Positions 25,960-33,884 of a stretch of 64,000 bases of DNA are shown here, piece by piece (the first letter of the stretch is position 1; every line of letters begins with the position of its first letter). The notes under the pieces were generated by a model. The model made no database searches and was not told the origin of the DNA. It saw only the letters and a program-made list of their open reading frames with translations. The stretch is from Spartobacteria bacterium (lineage in GTDB: Bacteria > Verrucomicrobiota > Verrucomicrobiia > Chthoniobacterales > UBA10450), in assembly GCA_003169695.1 (NCBI GenBank), contig PNAS01000075.1, positions 23,035 through 87,034 on the forward strand, read 5' to 3'. Both the position numbers and the translations under genes were made by a program.

Positions 25960-26447
25960 CTCTGATGAACATTTGCCACGCGAGCTTGGTTATACACTTA
26001 CAAAGCCGCTAAACAAGTTTACAAAAGCGCGAAGCAATTCGTTTAATGACGCGTAGCTGTCGGGCCATTTGGAAGGTGTCTGCTTTCGGTGCGGAGGCTA
26101 TGACAAAAAGTTATCAAGTGGCGGCTTGGCCCAGAAGAAATCACAGTTTGCGGCTGCCGTTTCGGTTGAAATTAGCCTGATATGAAAAAAATGTAGGACT
26201 CAGTACGCTACGTGGATTCGTTAGGTATTCGCAAGATGCTCCGGCTATGCCTGCGTCTGCTCGGTAGATTTTTGCTGCAGAATTTCGGACAATTTTTCTC
26301 CAGCAGCGTGCAAGGACGGTGAGCGTGTTGATGGATAGGTCGTTTTCTAGTTCGCGAAGGCCCCGCGTCGGAAGCTGGCGCAAAATCATGAACCTGATTG
26401 CGCTTGCGCGGCTGATCGCGTTTGCCGTGATGCTGGCGCTCTCACGG
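25960..26447. other. Intergenic stretch without supported genes
   Basis: 488 bases between a TolB/TPR start and the end of the MFS-type carrier. A minus-strand ORF (26141-26521) is open but has no recognisable domain, no ribosome binding site and a composition unlike its neighbours, so I leave it out. The region just upstream of 25959 should hold the promoter of paralogue C. No clear -35/-10 pair is visible. Confidence 0.5.
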
Positions 26448-27887
26448 CTACGGCGTTGACGTTTCCGTCTCCGCCGGATCGAGAGCGACGTCGACGTTGC
26501 TCGCACTCGCTCGCGCTCCATCCGTGAGCTCGCGCTGCTTGCGGCCGAGCGAGCGTCCCACGAAAACCCACACGCCCGCGATTGGAATGGTCAAGAACGC
26601 GATCGCCGCGAGGCTTGCGCCGACGGCTTGGATGCCCATGAACGCCCAGGCCCCGAGGCAATCGCCGAGGCGATAGATGAAGGTGTCGACGAAGCTCTTG
26701 GATTTGTACTTCACCTCGCGCTCGACGACGGTGTAGAGAGCCTCGCGCGCCGGTTGCGCGGTGGCAAAGTTGCTGATGCGGAGCAGGATTTGCACGCCCG
26801 CGAGGACGGCCAACTCCGGCGCGAGCTGGCCCACGGTGAACCCGCGCGCCCCGAGCCAGGGCCCATAGATCATCGCCAGCGACAGTGCGATCCATCCGAG
26901 CACCGCGATCGCCGGCTGCGAGATCAGCGCAAACGTGATGCCGAACCAACGGATCAGGCGAGCCGTGAGCAGAAGTTGGATGAGCACCGTGCCGAGCTGC
27001 ACCCAGAACTCGATGTTAGCAAAGTACTCAGTGCGCACGTCGCGATCGTGAATGGTGAGATCGACGAGCTTGCCCTGTTGGTAATACAGGAACGTTCCGA
27101 TCAGCCCGTACATGAACGTGTAGCTCGCGATCCAGCGCAGATAGCTCTGGCTGACGATGAGCTTCAAGCCACGCCACATGTCCGCCGTCGAGATGGCCGC
27201 TGGCGGCGGGGCGTTTTGTCCTGGCGGTGCCGCATCGATACGATGGATGACGACGAGACGGCGCACACTGAAGACCGCGACCTCGAGCAGGACGATCGAC
27301 AGAAAGAGCAGATTCACACTGCCGATCGGCTTCGCGAGCAAGCTCGCGATCTTCGAGCCAGCCAGCGCACCGAGCGTTCCGCCGACGCCGATGAAACCAA
27401 AGAGCCGCTTGGCCTGGTCGAGGCGCCAGATGTCGGCCATGAACCCGCGGAACACGGAGACGACGAACAGGTTGAACACACTGAACCAGATGAAGAACGT
27501 GTACGCCGCCGCGAGCTTGGAGCTCTCCGGCAGGAACTTCAGCGCCAGCCAGAACGCGAGCAGGCACGCGATCGAAACCCGGTAGACGATCGGAATGAAC
27601 CGCTTGCGTGGCAGTTTTGTCACAAGCAGCGCGAAGGGCGGGCTGACGACCACCATCGCGACGAGCGTCCCCGTGAAGAGCCACGGGTATTTATCGGCGC
27701 CGCCGTTCAAACCCATCGAGTCGCGCAGCGGTCGCAGCACGAACGTGCTCGCGAGCAGGCTGAAGAAATAGAGCCACGACCACGCGATTGAGCGCATCTC
27801 CCTCGGTTCGATGGCCACGACGCGCTGCAGTGCGCGCACAAACGCACCGGTCTGCGCTTCGTCCGCATCGTCGTCGTTCACGCTCAT
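26448..27887 (-). CDS. MFS-type carrier related to the ATP/ADP translocase-like group
   Basis: A 479-residue integral membrane protein with about 12 helices. The start at 27887 has GGGAG upstream and yields MSVNDDDADEAQTGAFVRAL. The motif FSLLASTFVLRPLRDSMGLN (about 44-63) and FGFIGVGGTLGALAGSKIAS (about 165-184) are typical of the uncharacterised bacterial carriers distantly related to nucleotide translocases. The substrate is unknown. The ATG overlaps the stop of a 38-residue stub derived from a sister gene (ATGA), and the stub overlaps the rhomboid gene in the same way. Confidence 0.8.
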   Translation of the reverse strand: MSVNDDDADEAQTGAFVRALQRVVAIEPREMRSIAWSWLYFFSLLASTFVLRPLRDSMGLNGGADKYPWLFTGTLVAMVVVSPPFALLVTKLPRKRFIPIVYRVSIACLLAFWLALKFLPESSKLAAAYTFFIWFSVFNLFVVSVFRGFMADIWRLDQAKRLFGFIGVGGTLGALAGSKIASLLAKPIGSVNLLFLSIVLLEVAVFSVRRLVVIHRIDAAPPGQNAPPPAAISTADMWRGLKLIVSQSYLRWIASYTFMYGLIGTFLYYQQGKLVDLTIHDRDVRTEYFANIEFWVQLGTVLIQLLLTARLIRWFGITFALISQPAIAVLGWIALSLAMIYGPWLGARGFTVGQLAPELAVLAGVQILLRISNFATAQPAREALYTVVEREVKYKSKSFVDTFIYRLGDCLGAWAFMGIQAVGASLAAIAFLTIPIAGVWVFVGRSLGRKQRELTDGARASASNVDVALDPAETETSTP

Positions 27888-28000
27888 GAATAACTCCCGA
27901 GGACGACGAAGTTGAAAACGAAGGCGAGGCCGAGCGCGCGCAGCTCGTCCGGCTTCACGTCGACGGCGCGCTGGCGCAGAGATGTAAGGATGCCGTTCAT
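27884..28000 (-). pseudogene. N-terminal stub of a sister MFS-type carrier
   Basis: A 38-codon frame encoding MNGILTSLRQRAVDVKPDEL then RALGLAFVFNFVVLGSYS. It matches the beginning of the adjacent carrier (ALQRVVAIEPREMRSIAW, then YFFSLLASTFVLRP), but ends in a TGA inside the next ATG. In intact homologues YY(V/L)LRP would follow GSY. A deletion has removed the rest of a tandem sister gene. ATGA overlaps are present on both sides, so the stub may still be translated. Confidence 0.65.
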
Positions 28001-28692
28001 CTGGAACTCGAGGCACGAGCACCGGCGAGCACCGGCGAGACTGCATTCAAAGGGAGCACGAGTGCAACTGCGGTCCCGACAACCAAGCCGACGACATGCC
28101 CGATCATGGTAACGCGTGGTAACACTGAGTAGGTTAGTCCCAAGAAGAGCGGGACCAGGAGACGGAGTCGAACCAAGCGACTTTGTGAGGGAAGCCTGAA
28201 GACCAACACGAGCCCGGCCCCCAGGAGGGCAAATAGTCCGCCCGACGCGCCGAGCGAGACGCCCTGCGAAGGCCAGAACAGATGTTTCATGAGGATCCCT
28301 GCGCAGCTCGCCACCGATCCGCCCAGAAAGATGAGGAGGAGCGACGCGGTCCCAGCGCGGAGTTCGACAACGGGTCCGACCAAGAGCAACAGAAGAGTAT
28401 TGAGCGCGAAATGTGTGAGATCGTAATGTAAGAACCCGGCCGTGAGCAGACGCCAGTATTCGTAATGAATCTGACCGCTATCGGGTAGAGCGCCGAGGCC
28501 AAGGAGACCCGCATCATTTCCGGCTGCATTTCTCGCGAGTTCGAGGAGGAACGTCGTGCTCATAACGCAGAAGATGGCTACCGATCCGAGATAGGTGCGC
28601 ATGGGGCTTGAGTGTAATGGATACCTAACGCGAACAAGATCAGACACGGGTGGTGAGGGCAAGTGTGCCTCTTTTTTCATCAATCCAAACAT
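27997..28692 (-). CDS. Rhomboid-family intramembrane serine protease
   Basis: A 231-residue membrane protein with about six helices. The catalytic Ser lies in SLGASGGLFALLGAG (GxSG), and the catalytic His in MIGHVVGLVVG. HYDLTHFALNTLLLLLVGP matches the conserved H/N-containing loop of rhomboids. The protease cleaves membrane proteins within the bilayer. The first ATG (28692) lies at the edge of repeat R1. ATGs at 28680 and 28602 (MRTYLGS) are possible starts, since the hydrophobic core begins after the latter. It is coupled by an ATGA overlap to the MFS stub downstream. Confidence 0.82.
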   Translation of the reverse strand: MFGLMKKEAHLPSPPVSDLVRVRYPLHSSPMRTYLGSVAIFCVMSTTFLLELARNAAGNDAGLLGLGALPDSGQIHYEYWRLLTAGFLHYDLTHFALNTLLLLLVGPVVELRAGTASLLLIFLGGSVASCAGILMKHLFWPSQGVSLGASGGLFALLGAGLVLVFRLPSQSRLVRLRLLVPLFLGLTYSVLPRVTMIGHVVGLVVGTAVALVLPLNAVSPVLAGARASSSR

Positions 28693-28756
28693 TGTAGGCC
28701 GTCTCTGTGAGACGGCGGGCTAATCAAATCCGGCGTCTGACACAGACGCCCTACAA
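28692..28756. repeat. Double-hairpin intergenic repeat R1
   Basis: 65 bases bounded by TTGTAGG and CCTACAA. It contains two hairpins in tandem: CCGTCTCTGTGAGACGG (7-bp stem, 3-base loop) and GGCGTCTGACACAGACGCC (8-bp stem, 3-base loop). Related copies are R2 (31840-31903) and R3 (32642-32712). It resembles a REP/BIME or small palindromic element. Confidence 0.75.
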
Positions 28757-28798
28757 AATCACGGCGAGAGAGCGCCGTGACTACAGCGTGGGATATCA

Positions 28799-30304
28799 TT
28801 ATGAGACGGAGCCTTCCGCCCAACGCTTCCGAAGGTAGATAGCATTGATGATCCACGCGATCGGGTTGAAGCTCAAGATTGTCAACACGACCCACGCCCA
28901 GTGGCAGCGCTGGGCGAAGAACCAGGCGAGGACCGCGTAAATGAGGCCGCAGACGATCACGGCCGTGGCGCCGGATTCAAGGAAGGCCCCGAGACCAAGG
29001 CCGTGGATGAACGACATGACGCTAAAGTAGTAACCCCACCTGTAGCCCCTCTTGTCGGGATGGCGCTGCCGGAAACGACGATTGAGAATGAACGCGACGA
29101 CAACAGGCAGAATGAGCACGGCAAGAGGGACGCCGATGAGCACAGATGCAACGAGAACCGGTCCGGGCGAGCTAGCAGAACCGGGAGCGCGATTGGTCGT
29201 CACCAATGGTTCGATGTTATCTCCCACAGTTATTACCACCTTCCCTCGAGCGTGACCTTCTTCGAGATAACCGAGAGCCTCAGGGAGCTGACTGAGCGTG
29301 TAAGTTCTGTCGATAACCGGTTTCACCTTTCCGGTCTGGATGAGATCAGCCAGGATGGTCAGGTCTTTTCTGTTCATCTCCGCCAGCATCATGCTCATCT
29401 CCTGGGTCACGAGCGGTTTCAGCACCAGCATTTTTATCACACCAATCAGAGGACCGGTCCAGCGGCTGTCGTTTACTCCTCCTCCTCCGATCAGGATGAT
29501 TTTGCCCTTGGGATCTAAGACGCGCCTGCATTCTGAGAGCGAGCGGTTTCCAACGTTGTCGATAACCAGGTCGTAACGTTGCCCGCTTTGGGTGAAGTCC
29601 TCTTTCGTGTAATCAATGACGTGATCCGCGCCGATTGATCGGACCATCTCCGCATTCCTGCCACTACATACGCCGGTCACCTCAGCGCCGAACGACTTGG
29701 CGATCTGAACAGCGAAGGTGCCCACGCCTCCCGACGCGCCGTTGATCAGGACCTTCTGTCCCGGCTGCACGTGTCCCTTGTCGCGAAGAGCCTGCAATGC
29801 GGTGACTGCCGCCACAGGCACTGAAGCCGCCTGCTCGAAAGTCAAGTTAGCCGGTTTCAAGGCCAATGCCTTTTCCGAAGCAACTACATACTCGGCAAAA
29901 GCGCCAAAACGATTTCCGTAGACCTCATCGCCCGGTTTGAACTGCGTTACGTTCTTGCCCACCGCTTCAACCGTCCCCGCGTAGTCAACGCCTAGTCGTG
30001 TGATTTTCGGTTTGAGTAGCCCAAACTCTACCAGGCGACCGAGGTAGGGCGTGCCTTCCATGTAATGCCAGTCGAGTGGATTGACCGAAGCTCCACGCAC
30101 TCTGATCAGGAGTTGATTGTCCAAAGGAACAGGCTTTTCGATTTCTTCAAGCCGCAGGACGTCGGGTGAACCAAAGTCGCGATAGACAATGGCTTTCATC
30201 CGTGGAGCAACGCCAGGACTTGGTGTCTGGGCCAGCGCTGCGCCGGTAAACAAAAGCGCAGCCGTGCAGATTGCAGTGATTAAGAGGTGTAAATGTGCTT
30301 TCAT
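28799..30304 (-). CDS. Exported/anchored MDR oxidoreductase with C-terminal membrane domain (MDR1)
   Basis: A 501-residue fusion. A signal peptide or anchor (1-25, ending GAALAQ) leads to a medium-chain dehydrogenase/reductase domain (about 35-365) of the quinone-oxidoreductase type. GDEVYGNRFGAFAEYVV and the Rossmann motif ASGGVGTFAVQIAKSFGAEV are clear, and the structural-zinc Cys cluster is absent. Residues 385-500 add three to four membrane helices, ending FNPIAWIINAIYLRKRW. The NAD(P)H-dependent reductase site would face the periplasm if the signal peptide is cleaved, which is unusual because NAD(P)H is cytoplasmic. It is one of four paralogues in tandem (see 32769, 34645, 35896). Confidence 0.82.
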   Translation of the reverse strand: MKAHLHLLITAICTAALLFTGAALAQTPSPGVAPRMKAIVYRDFGSPDVLRLEEIEKPVPLDNQLLIRVRGASVNPLDWHYMEGTPYLGRLVEFGLLKPKITRLGVDYAGTVEAVGKNVTQFKPGDEVYGNRFGAFAEYVVASEKALALKPANLTFEQAASVPVAAVTALQALRDKGHVQPGQKVLINGASGGVGTFAVQIAKSFGAEVTGVCSGRNAEMVRSIGADHVIDYTKEDFTQSGQRYDLVIDNVGNRSLSECRRVLDPKGKIILIGGGGVNDSRWTGPLIGVIKMLVLKPLVTQEMSMMLAEMNRKDLTILADLIQTGKVKPVIDRTYTLSQLPEALGYLEEGHARGKVVITVGDNIEPLVTTNRAPGSASSPGPVLVASVLIGVPLAVLILPVVVAFILNRRFRQRHPDKRGYRWGYYFSVMSFIHGLGLGAFLESGATAVIVCGLIYAVLAWFFAQRCHWAWVVLTILSFNPIAWIINAIYLRKRWAEGSVS

Positions 30305-30376
30305 AACGAATCAGACTGAATCATTTGGTTTGTTGTGGTCGAGGTTGAAAACACAGGCTATTGAGCAAACGCCGAA

Positions 30377-31066
30377 TCAGGAGGCTGGGGCGTCGGATGG
30401 TTGCACCTGCGCCCCCCAGATCAAAAGCCAGAGAATAATCAAGAGCTCCCCAACACCCAGAATCATCAACTTGTGAGCAATGTGCTCGTAAGCTGGGAAA
30501 AGCAAAGATGTCGTGCTAACGGCCAGATCAGCAAAACAGCCGACGATCAGGATGATGCCAAGAATTCGAGGAATAAACCCGGATCGAAATACAAGAAGCC
30601 CGAACGGTAGGAGCCAGAGACCCCACAGTGCTGTGACCGCGTTTATTCCATAGTTACGCAAGCTCAGAAATCCCATTATCAGGGCATCCAGTTGATGTTT
30701 GTCGAATGCTGCCCAGTAATCGGCCCCGTTCAAAAGTACGAGTGGAGCGATCCCGCAGAGCATAGTGGCAAACGTCATCGGCACCTGAACTAGAACCAGT
30801 GCCACCATCAGTGCGGCCAGTTTCTTGTTCACTCCTTTGAGCAATTGATACAGAGTCAGCACAAGGAAGACAAAAACGATCTGCGACGCCAGATCACTGA
30901 CGATACAGAGCCGGTAAAACAGCTGATGAGAATTAATCTTGTTAGCGGTGGCTGCGGCATCACCACGTACTATGAAAGAAGGGATCGTCAGACCAACGGT
31001 GGAGGTCACTGCCAATAGCAGATACAGTAGTCCTGCGATTCTTGCGGTCTTTTTGATTGAACTCAT
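30377..31066 (-). CDS. DUF4386-like membrane protein (a)
   Basis: About 229 residues with six hydrophobic helices. The start ATG 31066 follows GAGAGGAC. The N-terminal SSIKKTARIAGLLYLLLAVT and the C-terminal FGLLVFRSGFIPRILGIILI are hallmarks of DUF4386 proteins, whose function is unknown. It lies 72 bases upstream of MDR1, and two other members accompany further MDR genes in this array. Confidence 0.82.
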   Translation of the reverse strand: MSSIKKTARIAGLLYLLLAVTSTVGLTIPSFIVRGDAAATANKINSHQLFYRLCIVSDLASQIVFVFLVLTLYQLLKGVNKKLAALMVALVLVQVPMTFATMLCGIAPLVLLNGADYWAAFDKHQLDALIMGFLSLRNYGINAVTALWGLWLLPFGLLVFRSGFIPRILGIILIVGCFADLAVSTTSLLFPAYEHIAHKLMILGVGELLIILWLLIWGAQVQPSDAPAS

Positions 31067-31097
31067 GTCCTCTCTCAATCTATCAAATCACTGTCGT

Positions 31098-31319
31098 TCA
31101 CTTGAGTCCCAAGACAGGATCGTCAGTCGGATCGGGCTTGCCGATCTCTTCAAGTCGAAGGACATCGGGTGAACCAAACTCGTGATAGACGATAGCTTTC
31201 ATCAGTGGGGCAGTGCTCGCTGTAGCGGCGGTCTGTGACCGCCGATCAGGCTCCTGGTTGAGAGCTGCGTCTGCGAACAAAAGCGCAACCGTGCACGTCG
31301 TAGTGATCAAGAGTTGCAA
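31098..31319 (-). pseudogene. Truncated MDR gene (N-terminus only)
   Basis: 73 codons: a signal peptide (MQLLITTTCTVALLFADAAL), then MKAIVYHEFGSPDVLRLEEI, nearly identical to the corresponding part of MDR1 (MKAIVYRDFGSPDVLRLEEI). It ends soon after GKPDPTD. The cofactor domain is gone. A hairpin of the same family as R1-R3 (GGCGGTCTGTGACCGCC, 31227-31243) lies within the linker. Its start overlaps the end of the upstream membrane gene. Confidence 0.75.
31227..31243. repeat. Single hairpin related to R1-R3
   Basis: GGCGGTCTGTGACCGCC forms a 7-bp stem with a 3-base loop. It has the layout of the first hairpin of R1 but a different stem, and is preceded by TGTAGC. It lies inside the truncated MDR frame without breaking it. 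Confidence 0.5.
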
Positions 31320-31828
31320 ATGTGTTTTCCTAAAGAACCAGGGTTCTGGAGTCTAACGTTCCGGAGTGAAAGTACCAGGCCGACGCAGATGAAAGCGAGG
31401 AATAAGAGATTTACGAAGGATCCGGATGATGTGGCGTTCCTGACCATAGGAAGGAAATGAAGGATCAGTTTTCTGCTCAGATCCTCCAGCAGAAGGAGCG
31501 CAAACATGAAGGGAATCATGCTGCGGTATCGCATCAGGACCAAGATACAGAGCAAACAAATCACAAAGTGTTCGAGTCCCCAGGTCGCAAAAAGCGAAAC
31601 GACCGTCTGGGCACCGGCGGGCGCCAAGGCGTCGAGTGGGGCTCCGTCGGCGGAAACTGCCACAAAATAACCGTTGAAGATGCAATTCAAGCTCATGGCA
31701 ATATTCATGAGCACGAGCAGGGCAAAGAACCAGAGCGCGAGCTTATGCCCACGATAGCCATTGTCGATATGTTGGGGAATAAGCGTTATTGTCATGTCCC
31801 AGGGCGACCTCATCGCGATCGGCTGCAT
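31307..31828 (-). CDS. Hypothetical membrane protein, four to five helices
   Basis: A 173-residue protein without a recognised family. Hydrophobic segments occur at about 30-50 (LALWFFALLVLMNIAMSLNC), 75-105, 106-125 and 138-155. GGTGGAG precedes the first ATG (31828). An ATG at 31795 (MTITLIP) is an alternative. It sits inside the MDR/DUF4386 array, and its 3' end overlaps the truncated MDR start by 13 bases. Confidence 0.6.
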   Translation of the reverse strand: MQPIAMRSPWDMTITLIPQHIDNGYRGHKLALWFFALLVLMNIAMSLNCIFNGYFVAVSADGAPLDALAPAGAQTVVSLFATWGLEHFVICLLCILVLMRYRSMIPFMFALLLLEDLSRKLILHFLPMVRNATSSGSFVNLLFLAFICVGLVLSLRNVRLQNPGSLGKHICNS

Positions 31829-32607
31829 TACTCCACCGATTGTAGGCCGTCTCTGTGAGACGGCGAGCTATCCGATCCGGTGTCTGACACAGACGCCCTA
31901 CAAGACACGCCTGGCCGTAATCCCTTAAACAAAAGCCAAAAACTGAGTACCATTTCGAAAAGGGCCATGGGCGAATCGAACCAGTAGTCGTTCACGATCT
32001 TGTTGAAGTGGGGGAAAATGAGGAAAACGAAGGCACAGATGACGCACCATGCAGACGAGATCACACCGACGGCAGCTAATGCCCTGGGGATATAGTTCGA
32101 CTTAAGCCATAGGTAGCTGCAAACGGTGGCTGCCAAGCCAAAGAACGGCAGGCCGACGTAATAGTCATCGAAATTCGCTGCGACGTATAGCCGCGCCAAG
32201 ACTTGCAGTCGATCGGCCTCAAAGACTTGCAAGTAACTAGCACTACCCAAGAGCCGCAGCGCGCTCAGCATATTAAGCGTCGTAAGTAGCCACAACAGGG
32301 CGAAGACCATGCGGAAGAGTGCCCCAATCAAGGCGAGACCCCGGTTCACGGGCCTGAGAATCACGTAGAGCGCTGCGAGTAAAAGGACAACGTCTGCGCT
32401 ATAAAGAAGGAAGCAGGTGGCGGTGAGACGAAATTGTCTTTCGTGCGCCACGATGTTCCGAGCGGTTTCGGCAACATTACCCGGGACAATGAGAGGGTTG
32501 AGCAGCACATAGTTAGCGAACACCACAATCGCCATGCCGAACAGGTAAGTGAATCCCGCGACCTTTGCGGCCGTCCGTTGTGAGTTGTCGATCTTACTGA
32601 TTGTCAT
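31828..32607 (-). CDS. DUF4386-like membrane protein (b), with a tail encoded by repeat R2
   Basis: About 259 residues. The ATG at 32607 follows GGAAGGAAATCAA. The N-terminus NSQRTAAKVAGFTYLFGMA and the region LKSNYIPRALAAVGVISSAW match DUF4386, with about six helices. The last 27 residues or so (SCRASVSDTGSDSSPSHRDG and following) are read through the double-hairpin repeat R2 and are hydrophilic, so the ancestral stop was probably lost when the element arrived. The family function is unknown. Confidence 0.8.
   Translation of the reverse strand: MTISKIDNSQRTAAKVAGFTYLFGMAIVVFANYVLLNPLIVPGNVAETARNIVAHERQFRLTATCFLLYSADVVLLLAALYVILRPVNRGLALIGALFRMVFALLWLLTTLNMLSALRLLGSASYLQVFEADRLQVLARLYVAANFDDYYVGLPFFGLAATVCSYLWLKSNYIPRALAAVGVISSAWCVICAFVFLIFPHFNKIVNDYWFDSPMALFEMVLSFWLLFKGLRPGVSCRASVSDTGSDSSPSHRDGLQSVE
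31840..31903. repeat. Double-hairpin intergenic repeat R2
   Basis: 64 bases with the same ends (TTGTAGG, CCTACAA) and the same first hairpin as R1. The second hairpin, GTGTCTGACACAGACGCC, has one stem change. It overlaps the 3' end of the DUF4386-like gene and sets its stop codon. Confidence 0.75.
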
Positions 32608-32641
32608 TTGATTTCCTTCCAGACGTGGTTGCAAGGGTCAT

Positions 32642-32712
32642 TTGTCGGACGTTTCTGTGAAACGCCATCGGCTTTCTTCCCAGGATCGGCGTCTGACACA
32701 GACGCCCTACAA
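32642..32712. repeat. Double-hairpin intergenic repeat R3
   Basis: 71 bases. The left part is degenerate (TTGTCGGACGTTTCTGTGAA), while the right hairpin GGCGTCTGACACAGACGCC and the end CTACAA are identical to R1. It lies between MDR2 and DUF4386-like (b). Confidence 0.7.
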
Positions 32713-32768
32713 TCCGGATTCCTTTTGAGCGCGCGTAACACAGATTTCTCGTCGGTCAGGTTTTGTTG

Positions 32769-33884
32769 TTATTCCACAGTTACTACTACTTTTCCTCGAG
32801 CGTGTCCTGTTTCCAGGTATCGAAGAGCGTCAGGGGTCTTATTCAATTTGTAAGTCCTATCGATGACTGGCGTCATCTTTCCATCCCGCATGAGATCAGC
32901 GAGGATGGTCAGGTCCGCTTCGTTCAGGTTGGCAATATAGGTGATGAATTTCTGGCTAACGAACCAAGACCCCACATAAGCATTGAGCTCACCAAGCAAA
33001 CGACCCGCGGAACCGTCGTGCCATCCTGCTCCTCCGATGCCAGCCATGACACAGATACCATTTGGATTCAAGATCCGTTGACGCTCGGAGAACGAATGGT
33101 TCCCGACAAGGTCATAAATCAGATCGTATCGCTGATCGGTTTTGGTGAAATCTTCCTTCGTGTAGTCGATCACGTGATCTGCACCGATTGATCGGACCAT
33201 CTCGAGATTTCGCGTGCTACATACGCCAGTCACTTCTGTCCCGAACGATTTCGCTATCTGCACCGCGAAAGTGCCCACGCCTCCTGACGCGCCGTTGACC
33301 AGGACCTTCTGGCCAGGCTTAATCTTTCCTTTATCGCGAAGACCTTGCAGAGCGGTGATGGCTGCGACGGGAACAGAAGCCGCTTGCTCAAACGTCATGT
33401 TCGCGGGTTTGAGCGCGACCGCGCGACTGGCCAGAACGCACACGTACTCGGCCAAAGCCCCGTTTTTCCCACCGAACACCTCATCGCCAGGCTTGAACTC
33501 AGTCACGTTTTTGCCGACTGCTTCCACTGTCCCCGCATAGTCGACGCCTAATCGAGTGTCTTTCGGTTTGCGCATCCCCAGGATCGGGCGGATCAACAAC
33601 GGCCCGCGAATTGTAAGGTCCAGGGGATTCAAGGAAGCCGCGTGAACTTTGACCAAAACCTGGTTGTCTGTCGGCACCGGCTTCTCAACGTCTACCAACG
33701 TTAGAACTTCGGGTCCCCCATACTCGCAATGAACGATAGCTTTCATGGGATTTGCCGGAGCACCGGTCTTGCGATCACAGTCATTAGTCGACCTCCAGTA
33801 AGCGATGAACCCCACCAGGAACGTCAATATTAACGCGACCAAAATCGCGCGCGTACCCCACCTTAAAATTCGTTTTAGCTTCAT
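32769..33884 (-). CDS. Membrane-anchored MDR oxidoreductase (MDR2)
   Basis: About 371 residues from ATG 33884 (MKLKRILRWGTRAILVALIL). The ATG overlaps the stop of DUF4386-like (c) as ATGA. A single N-terminal helix (about 12-30) is followed by YWRSTNDCDR and then the MDR domain starting MKAIVHCEYGGPEVLTLVDV. The Rossmann motif is NGASGGVGTFAVQIAKSFGT, and FKPGDEVFGGKNGALAEYVC and TFEQAASVPVAAITALQGLR are family marks. It would reduce quinones or enones with NAD(P)H at the membrane. A more 5' ATG (33911, MEGTSLVTH) is possible. Confidence 0.85.
   Translation of the reverse strand: MKLKRILRWGTRAILVALILTFLVGFIAYWRSTNDCDRKTGAPANPMKAIVHCEYGGPEVLTLVDVEKPVPTDNQVLVKVHAASLNPLDLTIRGPLLIRPILGMRKPKDTRLGVDYAGTVEAVGKNVTEFKPGDEVFGGKNGALAEYVCVLASRAVALKPANMTFEQAASVPVAAITALQGLRDKGKIKPGQKVLVNGASGGVGTFAVQIAKSFGTEVTGVCSTRNLEMVRSIGADHVIDYTKEDFTKTDQRYDLIYDLVGNHSFSERQRILNPNGICVMAGIGGAGWHDGSAGRLLGELNAYVGSWFVSQKFITYIANLNEADLTILADLMRDGKMTPVIDRTYKLNKTPDALRYLETGHARGKVVVTVE

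Noticed and set aside
26141..26521. 126-codon minus-strand ORF
   Set aside because: It overlaps the end of the MFS-type carrier, has Arg/Ser-rich composition and no visible start signal.
26628..27791. 387-codon plus-strand ORF
   Set aside because: It is antisense to the MFS-type carrier, with very charged low-complexity composition, and no domain or ribosome binding site.
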